Made by a program: the position numbers and the translations under genes
DNA from: Microbacterium sp. SSM24
GTDB lineage: Bacteria; Actinomycetota; Actinomycetes; Actinomycetales; Microbacteriaceae
Assembly (NCBI RefSeq): GCF_025989145.1
Contig: NZ_JAPDNQ010000001.1
Location: 186,001 to 250,000 of the forward strand
Direction of reading: 5' to 3'
DNA: 64,000 nt
The notes under the pieces: generated by a model
What the model saw: only the letters and a program-made list of their open reading frames with translations
Databases searched by the model: none
Told to the model about the DNA's origin: nothing
Shown: positions 28,330-37,651 of the stretch, in pieces
Layout of the letters: the number at the start of each line of letters is the position of its first letter
How positions within the stretch are numbered: position 1 is the stretch's first letter

Positions 28330-30360
28330 TCAGGGCTGCACCCACGGCGAGGGCGCCGGAGGGACCACGACCGGCGGCCGGTCGTCGCAGGTGATCGTGT
28401 TCGGCAGCTCCCACGCGGCCATCCAGGGTCCGGTGGTGCCGCCGCCGTCGTTGCCTCCCAGGTCGGCGACGGAGAACTCCGAGCCCGACGGGGTGAACCC
28501 GAACGAGCCGCAGTTGTTGATGCCCACGGCTCCCACGTTGCGCGCGTCGACGTTCTGGAATGAGGCGCCGCCCTTCACCCGCGCACTGAGCACCGACGTG
28601 CCGGTGCCGTCGATGCGGACGTCCTGGAACGCGATGTCGGTCATCGAGTACAGGTCCTTCACCCCCCACTCCGACACGAGCAGGATCGCGTTGTACGTGC
28701 TGTCGAGGTAGTGGTCGCCGCTCACCCGCACGCCCGCGATCGATCCTTCGAGGGCATAGATCCAGAGCGAACCCAGGCCGATGTTCCAGTTGAGCTCACG
28801 CGTGCCCGCGCGAGCGGTCGTGTTGTCGCGGAAGGTCAACGTGCCCGCGAACGGGTGCGCTCCGAACCGCGACCCGGCGTGGAGTGCGCTGCCCTCGCGG
28901 ATGGTGTCGGCGACGAGATTGCCCGACACCGTGATGTCGGCGCCGCCGTAGATGGCGATGCCGTTGGCGAGTGTCGGCGTCTGCACGGTGTTGCGGTCGA
29001 ACACGTTCCGCGCGTTCGTCGGGGTCGTGCCGTTCTTGGCCTCGGCCCACATCGCCAGCCCGTCGTCGCCGGTGTTCCGCACGAAATTGTGCCGCGCGAC
29101 CGAGTCCGTCACGCCCAGGTGGAAGTTCAGGGCGTCGGCGATCTGGTCGACGATGATGTTGCGCTCGACCACCACGTTCGACATCGGGCCGTCGAACCAC
29201 ATGCCGACCTTGGTGTGCTGGATGTGCAGGTCGGAGAACGACGAGTCGTGGAATGCGCCGCCGATCGCGTTGACCTGGTCGGTGTCGATGCGTTCGCGCA
29301 CGTCGCCCTCGATCGCGAAACCCGAGAGGTGCACGTCGCGGCTTCCGCCGTCTGCGGCATCCTTCCCGTAGAACCCGACGCCGGTGTGGGTCGAGCCGTC
29401 GAGCGCCGGCTCGGCCAGCGCGACCGACGAGCCCTTGAGCGTGGTGTACCAGTGCCCGGCGCCGCGGATCGTGACGTCGTCGACGATGATGTGCCGGTCG
29501 ATGCGGAATGTGCCCGGCGGCACGTAGACCTCGAGCCCCTTCTTCTGCGCGAAGGCGATCGCCTTGTCGAACGCCTTCGCCGAGTCGCGGCGGCCGGTCG
29601 GGTCGGCCCCGAAGACGAGCACGTTCGCCGCGATGATCTTCACGTACGGCTTGCCCACGAGCTCGCTGTCGAGGAGGTCGATGACGGTCCACGGAACGGA
29701 TGCCGGCGCCGTGAGGCGGATCCGCTCCCCCGCCTTGTACGTCTTGCCCAGCAGCAGGCGCTCCTCGTCGTAGAACTTCATCGGACGGAACGGCGTCGCC
29801 GGCTCGAACGCCGGCGATGTCGCCGCGGGCACGCAGGCGCACTCGGTCACCCACCAGTCCGGATGCAGCAGCCCGGCGCCGGGGTCGTTCGAGAACGGGT
29901 ACTGGTTGTAGAGGTACGCGTACTGCGAGGTGAGCGACAGCTGCTTCTTCTGCGTGCCGGCCGTGACGCCGAGCTTCGCCGTGAGCCCGCCGCCCTTCGC
30001 GGCATCCGGGATGCTGTACCGCACGGTGATCGCGTTCGCCGCCGCGGGGAGCGTGAACTCGACGTACTGACCGGGCAGCAGCTTCACCGCCTTGCGGCCC
30101 GACGCCTCCGCCTCGATCGTGTAGGCCTCCCTGCCGGCGCCGATGACCGTGCCGTCGGTGACGGCGTTCTCGGCCTCCTGCTCGAGGAATGCGACGTCGG
30201 CGCCGCGGCCCGCCGTCAGCTCGGGGGCCAGGGCGGCTCGCGTCACGACAGGCGCGGGAGCGGGGCGAGGCGGGGCGGCCGCCGCGGGCGGCGCCACGGC
30301 GGCGCAGAGGGCGAGGGATGCCGCGGCCACCGCCGCGACGAGAGTGCTGGATCGTGTCAT
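28330..30360 (-). CDS. Secreted GH87-type alpha-1,3-glucanase (mycodextranase)
   Basis: The 676-residue protein has a Sec signal peptide (~residues 1-29, ending AAAAPP) and an N-terminal CBM35-like module (~50-240). A right-handed parallel beta-helix begins at NVLVFGADPTGRRDSAKAF. Asp409 (QIADALNFH), Asp432 and Asp433 (NTGDDGLAMW) have the 23/24-residue spacing I recall for the catalytic aspartates of GH87 alpha-1,3-glucanase Agl-FH1. The likely substrate is alpha-1,3-glucan from fungal walls or biofilm. The gene has an AT-rich upstream region and is followed by a hairpin. No sugar transporter is adjacent. Confidence 0.8.
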   Translation of the reverse strand: MTRSSTLVAAVAAASLALCAAVAPPAAAAPPRPAPAPVVTRAALAPELTAGRGADVAFLEQEAENAVTDGTVIGAGREAYTIEAEASGRKAVKLLPGQYVEFTLPAAANAITVRYSIPDAAKGGGLTAKLGVTAGTQKKQLSLTSQYAYLYNQYPFSNDPGAGLLHPDWWVTECACVPAATSPAFEPATPFRPMKFYDEERLLLGKTYKAGERIRLTAPASVPWTVIDLLDSELVGKPYVKIIAANVLVFGADPTGRRDSAKAFDKAIAFAQKKGLEVYVPPGTFRIDRHIIVDDVTIRGAGHWYTTLKGSSVALAEPALDGSTHTGVGFYGKDAADGGSRDVHLSGFAIEGDVRERIDTDQVNAIGGAFHDSSFSDLHIQHTKVGMWFDGPMSNVVVERNIIVDQIADALNFHLGVTDSVARHNFVRNTGDDGLAMWAEAKNGTTPTNARNVFDRNTVQTPTLANGIAIYGGADITVSGNLVADTIREGSALHAGSRFGAHPFAGTLTFRDNTTARAGTRELNWNIGLGSLWIYALEGSIAGVRVSGDHYLDSTYNAILLVSEWGVKDLYSMTDIAFQDVRIDGTGTSVLSARVKGGASFQNVDARNVGAVGINNCGSFGFTPSGSEFSVADLGGNDGGGTTGPWMAAWELPNTITCDDRPPVVVPPAPSPWVQP

Positions 30361-30515
30361 CGTCGACTCGCTTCATCCGGGGGGCACGGGCGTCCTCGCC
30401 CGCTCGGCGCCAATCTAGAGCCGCGCATCTCCGCAAATCAAGATTTCTCGGCAGATTGTCGCGTTCTTGCGCAAACTCGTCATTATCGCGCAAGACTTAC
30501 GCTCCCCCTGCGGCC
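30361..30515 (-). promoter_or_regulatory. AT-rich control region upstream of the GH87-like gene
   Basis: The stretch 30430-30500 is clearly AT-richer than its surroundings. It contains the palindrome ttgcgcaa (30467-30474), a related tcgcgcaa (30486-30493) 19 bases away centre to centre, and the palindrome aaatcaagattt (30435-30446). TTGCGCAA-type cores are typical of LacI-family operators, which often control glycosidases. No regulator of that family is in the window. Confidence 0.45.
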
Positions 30516-31337
30516 TCAGCCCTTCTCGACGGGCGCGATCAGCTCGGTCACCCACTCGGACTGCGGCCGGTCGTCCGGAGCGTGGACGTAGACCTCGCGC
30601 GTCGGGCCGACGATGCGGTACCCGTCCTCGGCGATCTGCTCCATGAGCGCCATCCACGACACGCCGATGCTCGGCATGTCGCCGCGATGCTCGAGCACGG
30701 CGACCGTCGCGACAGCGGGGAGCGACACGACGTCGTATCCGTCGGCCGCCAGCGCCGGCGTGTCGGCGGTGAACGACACGTGCACGGCCAGCTCCTCCGA
30801 GTCGGGCACGGCCTCGTACCAGAACACCCCGGGCTCCAGCGGGGTGCGGCCGGCGCCTTCGATGGCGCCGATCAGCTTCCCCAGCAACGGGTCGATCATC
30901 GGCCCGACGTTCTCGGGACCCATTCCCGGCGCCCTCCCCTCCACGGCGTAGACCGTCACGGCCTCCAGCGACCGGTATTCGACATCCGACATCGTTCCTT
31001 CTCCTTCCAGACGACGAAGACGCTCGGCGATCCGCTCGATGCGGCCGCGGTCTGCCTCGATCGAGGCTTCGAGCTGCGTGCGGCGGCGCACGAGCACGTC
31101 GCGCAGCGCCGCAGGCTCGTCCTCCGCCGAGATCACGGTTCCGATCTCATCCAGCCCGCAGCCGATCTCACGCAGCTCGACGATCCGGACGAGCGTTCCG
31201 AGCTGAGCGGGCGAATAGTGCCGGTAGCCGGTGCGATCGTCGACGCGCGCCGGCTCCAGAAGCCCGATCGCGTCGTAGTGGCGCAGCATCCGCACGCTCA
31301 CGCGCCCGAGGGCCGCGAACTCTCCGATGGTGTACAT
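30516..31337 (-). CDS. MerR family regulator with GyrI-like effector domain
   Basis: The 273-residue protein has the MerR winged helix-turn-helix (MYTIGEFAALGRVSVRMLRH and YDAIGLLEPARVDDRTGYRHY), a coiled-coil dimer helix (~residues 75-115), and a C-terminal GyrI/AraC-effector-like domain (AVTVYAVEGRAPGMG to VYVHAPDDRPQSEWVTELI). This is the BmrR/BltR-like layout, in which the C-terminal domain binds small hydrophobic or cationic ligands. No transporter gene is adjacent, so the target is not evident. A MerR-type dyad lies directly upstream. Confidence 0.85.
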   Translation of the reverse strand: MYTIGEFAALGRVSVRMLRHYDAIGLLEPARVDDRTGYRHYSPAQLGTLVRIVELREIGCGLDEIGTVISAEDEPAALRDVLVRRRTQLEASIEADRGRIERIAERLRRLEGEGTMSDVEYRSLEAVTVYAVEGRAPGMGPENVGPMIDPLLGKLIGAIEGAGRTPLEPGVFWYEAVPDSEELAVHVSFTADTPALAADGYDVVSLPAVATVAVLEHRGDMPSIGVSWMALMEQIAEDGYRIVGPTREVYVHAPDDRPQSEWVTELIAPVEKG

Positions 31338-31347
31338 GGTGGAGACC

Positions 31348-31378
31348 ACGATCGACCCTCACACAGGGAGAGGGTCAA
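31348..31378 (-). promoter_or_regulatory. MerR-type operator/promoter upstream of the MerR gene
   Basis: The dyad GACCCTC-N9-GAGGGTC (31354-31376) lies between a TTGACC -35 (revcomp of 31373-31378) and a 19-base spacer before a weak -10 position (31348-31353). Long-spacer promoters with a central dyad are the hallmark of MerR regulation, so autoregulation is likely. Confidence 0.55.
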
Positions 31379-31419
31379 GCGGAAGCCCGGACGACACTCC
31401 GGACGCCGTCAGCCCAGCC

Positions 31420-32667
31420 TCAGGCCGAGGCGGACCAGGGATCGGCGAGCGCGTCGCCGTCGTCGTCGACCGTGAGCCCGTGCAGCGTCTCGAGCGCGGC
31501 GTGCACGTCGTCGAGGCGCCCTTCGACGGCGAGTTCGCGGATGCGCACGGACGGACGGTGCAGCAGCACGCCCGCGAGGTGGCGCAGCGCCGCTTCGGTC
31601 TCGTCCCCGGCGCCGCGCGCCCGCGCGCGGGCGATCTCGGCCTCGACGATCTCGAGCACATCGCTGCGAAGCGCCGTGATGGCGGGGCCGGCGACACGGT
31701 CGGCCGCGAACTCGGTCGCCGCGTCGCCGACGATCGCGCGGGCGTCGGAGTGCGCGCTGAACTCCTCGAGCGGGGCGTGCAGGCGGATGGTCTCGAGGTC
31801 GAGCAGCTCGACGGCGTCGACGCGTCCGACCTCGGGATCGACGTTGCGCGGCAGGCCGAGATCGATCACCAGCACGCGATGACCCGGCGTGAACGCGTCG
31901 GCGTGGACGACCGCGTCGGCGGTGCAGGTGATCACGACGTCGGCCTCGGCGGCCGCCGCGGCGAAGTCCTCGACGGGAACGAGCCCGTGCTGGGCGGCGA
32001 AGGCGCTCGCGCGGCCGGACGGCGAGAACACGCGGAGGTCGCGCGCTCCGCGGGCGCGCACGGCTTCGACGGTGCGGGCGGCGTAGCGCCCGGTGCCGAC
32101 GACGACCACGCGGGCAGCCGCCCAGTCCGCGACGCGCGAGGAGGCGAGTTCGAGCGCGAAGCGCACGAGCGAGCGGTGGGTCCCGCGCAGTCCGGTGCGG
32201 TTCCGGATGCCTCGGCTGGTGTGGGTCGCCTTCTGGAAGAGCCGTTCGAGCTCGCCGCTCGTCATGCCGTCGGCGCGCGCGGCGTCGAGCGCGCGGCGCA
32301 CCTGGCCGGAGATCTCGTCCTCGCCGACGACCACCGACTCGAGTCCGCTGGTCACTGCGAAGAGGTGGGCGGCGGCATCCGCTCCCTGATGCACCGCGAC
32401 CGACGAGCGCAGCAGGTCGACGGGCACATCGGACGCCTCGGCCATCGCCTCGACGACGGACTCGACGGCGACCGCCTCACCGCCGGTGAGCGGCTCGTCG
32501 ATGTCGAGATAGGCCTCGAAGCGGTTGCAGGTCGCGAGCACGACGGCCCCGGCGACGAACAGCTCGTCGTCGACGAGCGCGCGCGTGGCGGCCGGTGCCC
32601 CCTGGGAGAGTCGCTCCAAGACGTCGAGACTCGCGTTCCGATGGTTCGCGGTGAGACAGAGGAGCAC
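31420..32667 (-). CDS. hemA: Glutamyl-tRNA reductase
   Basis: The 415-residue enzyme reduces Glu-tRNA(Glu) to glutamate-1-semialdehyde, the first committed step of C5 haem synthesis. The nucleophilic Cys is in VLATCNRFEAYLD (~residue 47). VVVGEDEISGQVRRAL, FQKATHTSRGIRNRTGL and the NADPH motif VVVGTGRYAARTV are family hallmarks. The GTG start is six bases (GGAGGG) after TAACAT. It diverges from hemE with 59 bases between starts. It pairs functionally with hemL at the other end of the cluster. Confidence 0.96.
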   Translation of the reverse strand: MLLCLTANHRNASLDVLERLSQGAPAATRALVDDELFVAGAVVLATCNRFEAYLDIDEPLTGGEAVAVESVVEAMAEASDVPVDLLRSSVAVHQGADAAAHLFAVTSGLESVVVGEDEISGQVRRALDAARADGMTSGELERLFQKATHTSRGIRNRTGLRGTHRSLVRFALELASSRVADWAAARVVVVGTGRYAARTVEAVRARGARDLRVFSPSGRASAFAAQHGLVPVEDFAAAAAEADVVITCTADAVVHADAFTPGHRVLVIDLGLPRNVDPEVGRVDAVELLDLETIRLHAPLEEFSAHSDARAIVGDAATEFAADRVAGPAITALRSDVLEIVEAEIARARARGAGDETEAALRHLAGVLLHRPSVRIRELAVEGRLDDVHAALETLHGLTVDDDGDALADPWSASA

Positions 32668-32726
32668 CCCTCCATGTTAAGGCACCCCCGGAGAACCCGT
32701 CGAAACGGGCGCATAGGCTGTAACGC
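32668..32726. promoter_or_regulatory. Divergent hemA/hemE promoter region
   Basis: The 59-base gap holds TAACAT (revcomp of 32674-32679) six bases before the hemA GTG and TAGGCT (32714-32719) seven bases before the hemE GTG. Both look like -10 boxes of leaderless transcripts. No clear repressor palindrome was seen. Confidence 0.5.
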
Positions 32727-33785
32727 GTGCCGCTGGATGCCTCTCACCCGACCCTCGCCGACGGCTACGTCGCGCCGCCGCTCATCCGCGCCTACCGCGG
32801 CGAGCGCCCCGAGACGACGCCGGTGTGGTTCATGCGCCAGGCGGGCCGGTCCCTCCCGGAGTACCGCGAGCTGCGCGTCGGCACCGACATGCTCGACGCC
32901 TGCCTGACCCCCGAGCTGGCGAGCGAGATCACGCTGCAGCCGGTGCGGCGCCACGGCGTGGATGCAGGCATCTTCTTCAGCGACATCGTGATCCCGGTGA
33001 AGCTCGCCGGGGTCGACGTGCGCATCGTCGCGGGCCGCGGGCCTGTGCTCGCGGAGCCGGTGAGAACGCCGGCGGATGTCGCGGCCCTCCCCGCTCTCGA
33101 CCCGACGGCGCTCGACCCCGTGCGCGAAGCGGTGCGGCTCACGGTCGCCCAGCTCGGCGCGACGCCCCTCATCGGTTTCGCGGGCGCGCCGTACACGCTC
33201 GCGTCCTACCTGGTCGAGGGCGGTCCGTCGAAGGAGCAGCTGAAGACCCGCGCGCTCATGCACTCCGATCCCGGCACGTGGTCGGCGCTGCTCACGTGGT
33301 GCGCCGACATCACCGGTGTGTTCCTCGAGGCGCAGCTCGAGGCCGGCGCGTCGGCCGGGCAGCTGTTCGACTCGTGGGCAGGCTCGCTGAGCCTCGCCGA
33401 CTACACCGCTCACGTCGCGCCGCACTCCTCGCGTGCTCTCGAGCCCGCACGGGCGCTCGGCGTGCCGCTCGTGCACTTCGGCGTCGGCACCGGCGAGCTC
33501 CTCGCCGCGATGCACGGCGTCGGCGTCGACGTCATGGGCGTCGACTGGCGCCTGCCGCTCGACGAGGCCTCGCGCCGCCTGGGCGGGACCGTGCCGCTGC
33601 AGGGGAACATCGATCCCGCCCTGCTCGCTGCGCCGTGGCCGGTGCTCGAAGCCCACGTGCGCGGCGTGCTCGACCGCGGCCGGGCTGCACCCGCGCACGT
33701 CGTGAACCTGGGTCACGGGGTTCCGCCCGACGCGGACCCGACCGTGCTCACGCGGATCGTGGAGTTCGTCCACGCACATGGCTGA
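32727..33785 (+). CDS. hemE: Uroporphyrinogen decarboxylase
   Basis: The 352-residue enzyme decarboxylates uroporphyrinogen III to coproporphyrinogen III. The N-terminal signature [17 protein letters not shown] and the second signature [18 protein letters not shown] are intact, as are FFSDIVIP and [10 protein letters not shown] near the C-terminus. It overlaps hemY by eight bases and starts the plus-strand haem operon. Confidence 0.96.
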   Translation: MPLDASHPTLADGYVAPPLIRAYRGERPETTPVWFMRQAGRSLPEYRELRVGTDMLDACLTPELASEITLQPVRRHGVDAGIFFSDIVIPVKLAGVDVRIVAGRGPVLAEPVRTPADVAALPALDPTALDPVREAVRLTVAQLGATPLIGFAGAPYTLASYLVEGGPSKEQLKTRALMHSDPGTWSALLTWCADITGVFLEAQLEAGASAGQLFDSWAGSLSLADYTAHVAPHSSRALEPARALGVPLVHFGVGTGELLAAMHGVGVDVMGVDWRLPLDEASRRLGGTVPLQGNIDPALLAAPWPVLEAHVRGVLDRGRAAPAHVVNLGHGVPPDADPTVLTRIVEFVHAHG

Positions 33786-34992
33786 CGTCACCGTCGTCGG
33801 CGGCGGCGTCGCGGGGCTCGTCGTCGCCCGGCGGCTGGCGCGCGCGGGGACCGACGTCGAGGTCGTGGAGGCATCCGACCGCCTCGGCGGACCGGTCGCC
33901 CGGCACGTGGTCGCAGGCATCGCGCTGGATGCCGGAGCCGAAAGCTTCGCTGTGCGCGGCGGCACGGTCGCAGCCCTGCTGGAGGAGCTCGGCCTCGGAC
34001 CCGACATCGTCGAGCCGCGGCCGGGCCCCGCATGGCTGCAGCCCGCGCGCGGACTCGCGGTGCCGCTCCCCGTGACGGCGCTGCTCGGCATCCCGGCCGA
34101 TCCAGTCGCGGACGACGTCGTGCGCGTCATCGGACGCTCCGCCGCGGCCGAGGCCGTGCGGCTCGACGCGCTGCCCCTCGCGCCCGGATCGGACGCGCTG
34201 TCGCTCGGCGCGCTCGTGCGCGCGCGGCTCGGCGATGCGGTGCTGGAACGGCTCGTCGCCCCCGTCGTGCACGGGGTGCACTCGCAGCATCCGGACGAAC
34301 TCCCCCTCTCGCGCGCGCATCCTGCCCTGCCCGCGGAGCTCGTGGCTGCCGGATCGCTGACGGGCGCGGTGTCGCGGCTGCGGGCGGCTGCTCCCCCGGG
34401 ATCGGCGGTCGCCGGCATCCGCGGCGGCATGAACCGGCTGATCCCCGCGCTGGCCGCCGACCTCGAGGCGCACGGCGGCACCGTCCGCCTCGGCACGCGC
34501 ATCGTCGACGTCGGAGCCCTGCCGGGGCGCGTGGTCGTGGCGGCGCCCGGGGTGGCATCCGCTCCCGCGCCGGGCAGGCGGATCGACCTCGTCACGCTGG
34601 TCGTCGAACAGGACGAGCTGGATGCCGCGCCCCGCGGCAGCGGCCTGCTCGTCGCCGCCGGAACCCCCGTCGCCGCGCGCGCCCTCACCCACGCCACGGC
34701 GAAGTGGGAGTGGCTGCGAGCGGCGGCCGCCGGACGCCACGTCGTGCGCCTGTCGTACGACACCCCACCCGCCGACCCCGTCGGCACGGCACGCGCCGAC
34801 GCCGAGGCGCTGCTGGGAGTGCCTCTGCCGGTCGTGGTCGCCGCCGCGCACGTCGTCTGGACCCGCCCCGCCGCGGTGCCCGCCGGGCCGCCATCGAACG
34901 CACTCGTCGTCGGCGAGACGGTCGCCGGCTCGGGCCTGGCCGGCATCATCGCCCACGCCGAGCGCACGGCCGCCGCCCTCCTCGCCCGCTGA
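33778..34992 (+). CDS. hemY: Coproporphyrinogen III oxidase / protoporphyrinogen oxidase (HemY, CgoX)
   Basis: The 404-residue FAD enzyme starts with [20 protein letters not shown] (dinucleotide motif) and has a [20 protein letters not shown] segment. [20 protein letters not shown] and [18 protein letters not shown] are HemY hallmarks, and the end carries [21 protein letters not shown] (FAD-contacting). At 404 residues it is slightly short for the family (~450-480). Next to hemQ it most likely acts as CgoX in the coproporphyrin-dependent pathway, oxidising coproporphyrinogen III to coproporphyrin III. Confidence 0.92.
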   Translation: MADVTVVGGGVAGLVVARRLARAGTDVEVVEASDRLGGPVARHVVAGIALDAGAESFAVRGGTVAALLEELGLGPDIVEPRPGPAWLQPARGLAVPLPVTALLGIPADPVADDVVRVIGRSAAAEAVRLDALPLAPGSDALSLGALVRARLGDAVLERLVAPVVHGVHSQHPDELPLSRAHPALPAELVAAGSLTGAVSRLRAAAPPGSAVAGIRGGMNRLIPALAADLEAHGGTVRLGTRIVDVGALPGRVVVAAPGVASAPAPGRRIDLVTLVVEQDELDAAPRGSGLLVAAGTPVAARALTHATAKWEWLRAAAAGRHVVRLSYDTPPADPVGTARADAEALLGVPLPVVVAAAHVVWTRPAAVPAGPPSNALVVGETVAGSGLAGIIAHAERTAAALLAR

Positions 34993-35049
34993 CCCGCCCC
35001 CGACGGTCGCGCGGCCACCCGCCCCGGGAGAGGGTGGAACAATGGAGGC

Positions 35050-35739
35050 ATGAGCGAAACCTCGGCTGTTCCCCCGTCCGAGAACGAGGCGCTCGGCTAC
35101 ACGTTGTGGGCCGTCTTCCGGCGCGGAGGTGCGAGCCCCGCTCCCGCGGGCGATCTGGAGGGCGCGGTCGCCGAGGTCGAGGCGTCCGGTGTCACGGTCC
35201 GCGGCTGGTACGACGTGTCGGGCCTGCGCGCCGACGCCGACCTCATGGTGTGGCTGCACGGCACGGACGTGGCTCCCGAGAGGCTGCAGGCTGCGCTGCG
35301 CGCGCTCCGCCGCGCCGAGCCGCTCGCCTCGCTCGTGCCGGTGTGGAACGCGATGGGCGTGCACCGCGACGCCGAGTTCACGGCCAACCACCTGCCGGCC
35401 TTCATGCGGGGCAAGGACCCCGAGGCATGGCTCACGGTCTACCCGTTCGTGCGGTCGTACGAGTGGTACATCCTCCCCGACGACGAGCGCCGTCAGATGC
35501 TCGCCGACCACGGCCGCAAGGGCGCCGAGTACCGCCAGGTGCTCGCCAACACGGTCGCTTCGTTCGCGCTCGGCGACTACGAATGGATCCTCGCGCTCGA
35601 GGCTCCCGAGCTGGTCGACCTCGTCGACCTCATGCGTCACCTGCGCCAGACCGAGGCGCGACGCCACGTCCGCGAGGAGGTCCCGTTCTACACGGGCCGC
35701 CGCATCGGCCTCGACGAGATCGCGGAGGTGCTGTCGTGA
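35050..35739 (+). CDS. hemQ: Coproheme decarboxylase (chlorite dismutase-like HemQ/ChdC)
   Basis: The 229-residue protein has the ferredoxin-like repeats of the chlorite dismutase family. The haem-binding stretch is YPFVRSYEWYILPDDERRQM, with the catalytic Tyr in this segment, and the proximal His is in ADHGRKGAEY. It decarboxylates coproheme to haem b in actinobacteria and firmicutes. The ATG follows GGAGG at six bases. It overlaps hemC by four bases (GTGA). Confidence 0.93.
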   Translation: MSETSAVPPSENEALGYTLWAVFRRGGASPAPAGDLEGAVAEVEASGVTVRGWYDVSGLRADADLMVWLHGTDVAPERLQAALRALRRAEPLASLVPVWNAMGVHRDAEFTANHLPAFMRGKDPEAWLTVYPFVRSYEWYILPDDERRQMLADHGRKGAEYRQVLANTVASFALGDYEWILALEAPELVDLVDLMRHLRQTEARRHVREEVPFYTGRRIGLDEIAEVLS

Positions 35740-36650
35740 CGGCGCTGCGGATCGGCACCAGGGGCAGCGCCCTCGCGCTGACGCAGACCGGGATGGTCGC
35801 GAGCGACCTGTCCGACGCGACCGGGGTCAAGACCGAGCTGGTCACCATCACGACCGACGGCGACCGCACGAACGAGCCGCTCTCGCGCGCGGGTGGCATG
35901 GGCCTGTTCACCGGCGCCCTGCGCGATGCGCTGCTCGAGGACCGCTGCGACCTCGTCGTGCACTCCCTCAAGGATCTGCCCACCGCGCCCCACGATCGCC
36001 TCGTCGTGGCGGCGATCCCGGTTCGCGAGGATCCGCGCGACGCCCTGTGCGCGCGCGACGGCTTGACGCTCGAGACCCTCCCCGAGGGCGCCCGCGTCGG
36101 CACGGGTTCACCGCGGCGCATGGCGCAGCTGCGGGCGAAGCGGCCGGATCTCGAGGTCGTCGACATCCGCGGCAACGTCGACACCCGGCTCGGGCGCGTC
36201 GCCCCCGGCGACCTCGACGCCGTCGTGCTCGCCGCGGCCGGCCTGCGCCGCCTCGGCCGCACCGACGTCATCACCGAGTACCTCGACGCCGACCGCTGGC
36301 CGACGGCTCCCGGTCAGGGCGCCCTCGCGATCGAGGTGCGCACCGGCGACGAGGACCTCGTGCGCGCACTCGACCACGCCGAGACCCGCGCCGCGGTGGA
36401 AGCCGAGCGGGGAGTGCTCGCCCGGCTCGAGGCCGGATGCTCCGCGCCGGTCGGCGCGCGTGCGGTCGTCGACGCGGGGCTCCTGTTCCTCTCGGCGAGC
36501 GTGTACAGCCTCGACGGCCAGACCGTCCTCACCGCGTCGCACGCCGCCGCGTGGCCCGACGACGGCGACCCGTCGCAGGACATCGCCGCGCGGGCGGCCC
36601 GTGAACTGCTCGACGCCGGAGCAGCCGACCTCACCGGAGCCCGCCCATGA
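35736..36650 (+). CDS. hemC: Hydroxymethylbilane synthase (porphobilinogen deaminase)
   Basis: The 304-residue enzyme assembles four porphobilinogens. It begins [16 protein letters not shown] and has [29 protein letters not shown] and [12 protein letters not shown]. The dipyrromethane cofactor Cys lies in [10 protein letters not shown]. The GTG start overlaps the hemQ stop; the end overlaps hemB by four bases (ATGA), leaving no room for hemD between hemC and hemB. Confidence 0.96.
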   Translation: MTALRIGTRGSALALTQTGMVASDLSDATGVKTELVTITTDGDRTNEPLSRAGGMGLFTGALRDALLEDRCDLVVHSLKDLPTAPHDRLVVAAIPVREDPRDALCARDGLTLETLPEGARVGTGSPRRMAQLRAKRPDLEVVDIRGNVDTRLGRVAPGDLDAVVLAAAGLRRLGRTDVITEYLDADRWPTAPGQGALAIEVRTGDEDLVRALDHAETRAAVEAERGVLARLEAGCSAPVGARAVVDAGLLFLSASVYSLDGQTVLTASHAAAWPDDGDPSQDIAARAARELLDAGAADLTGARP

Positions 36651-37651
36651 CCGCCCCCGGCGCTCGCGGCGCTCGCGACGCCGGCCCCGTCCTGCGCCCC
36701 CGCCGCCTGCGCGCCACGCCCGCGATGCGACGCCTCGTCGCCGAGACCCGCCAGCATGCGGCCGACCTCGTGCTGCCGATGTTCGTGCGCGAGGGCGCGA
36801 GCGAACCGGTGCCGATCTCGTCCATGCCCGGTGTGGTGCAGCACACCACCGAGAGCCTGAAGAAGGCGGTGGCGGATGCCGCGGCCGCCGGCATCGGCGG
36901 AATCATGCTCTTCGGCGTGCCCGAACACAAAGACGCGATCGGTTCCGGCGCGACCGATCCCGACGGCATCCTCAACGTCGCCACGCGCCTCGCCGTGGCC
37001 GAGGCGGGAGACGCGCTCGTCGTGCAGACCGACCTGTGCCTCGACGAGTTCACCGACCACGGCCACTGCGGGGTGCTCGACGCGAACGGCGGCGTCGACA
37101 ACGACGCGTCCCTCGAGCGGTACCGCGAGATGGGTGTCGCGCAGGCCGAGGCCGGCTCGCAGCTCCTCGGCCTGAGCGGGATGATGGACGGCCAGGTCGC
37201 CGCCGTGCGCGACGCGCTCGACACCGCCGGACACGCGAACGTGCCGCTGCTCGGCTACGCCGCGAAGTACGCGTCGGCGTTCTACGGTCCGTTCCGGGAG
37301 GCCGTGCAGTCCTCGCTCGAGGGCGACCGTCGTTCGTACCAGCTCGACCCGGCGAATCGCCTGGAGGGGGCCCGCGAGATCGATCTCGACGTCGCCGAGG
37401 GCGCCGACATCGTCATGGTGAAACCGGCGATGAGCTATCTCGACGTGCTGGCGGATGCCGCGGCATCCAGCCCCGTTCCCGTCTGGGCGTATCAGGTCTC
37501 CGGCGAGTACGCGATGATCGAGGCCGCCGCCGCGAACGGCTGGATCGATCGCCGCCGAGCGATCGAGGAGTCGGTGCTCGGCATCCGTCGCGCCGGAGCC
37601 GATGCGGTGCTGACCTATTGGGCCGTGGAACTGGCGGGATGGATCAGGTGA
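36647..37651 (+). CDS. hemB: Porphobilinogen synthase (ALA dehydratase)
   Basis: The 334-residue enzyme condenses two 5-aminolevulinates. The metal-ligand region [17 protein letters not shown], the first active-site Lys in [17 protein letters not shown] and the Schiff-base Lys in [10 protein letters not shown] are present. It overlaps hemC (ATGA) upstream and hemL downstream. Confidence 0.96.
   Translation: MTAPGARGARDAGPVLRPRRLRATPAMRRLVAETRQHAADLVLPMFVREGASEPVPISSMPGVVQHTTESLKKAVADAAAAGIGGIMLFGVPEHKDAIGSGATDPDGILNVATRLAVAEAGDALVVQTDLCLDEFTDHGHCGVLDANGGVDNDASLERYREMGVAQAEAGSQLLGLSGMMDGQVAAVRDALDTAGHANVPLLGYAAKYASAFYGPFREAVQSSLEGDRRSYQLDPANRLEGAREIDLDVAEGADIVMVKPAMSYLDVLADAAASSPVPVWAYQVSGEYAMIEAAAANGWIDRRRAIEESVLGIRRAGADAVLTYWAVELAGWIR

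Noticed and set aside
32352-35051. An 899-codon minus-strand frame opposite hemE and hemY
   Set aside because: Shadow of GC-rich coding sequence; Ser/Ala/Arg/Pro low complexity with no recognisable domain.
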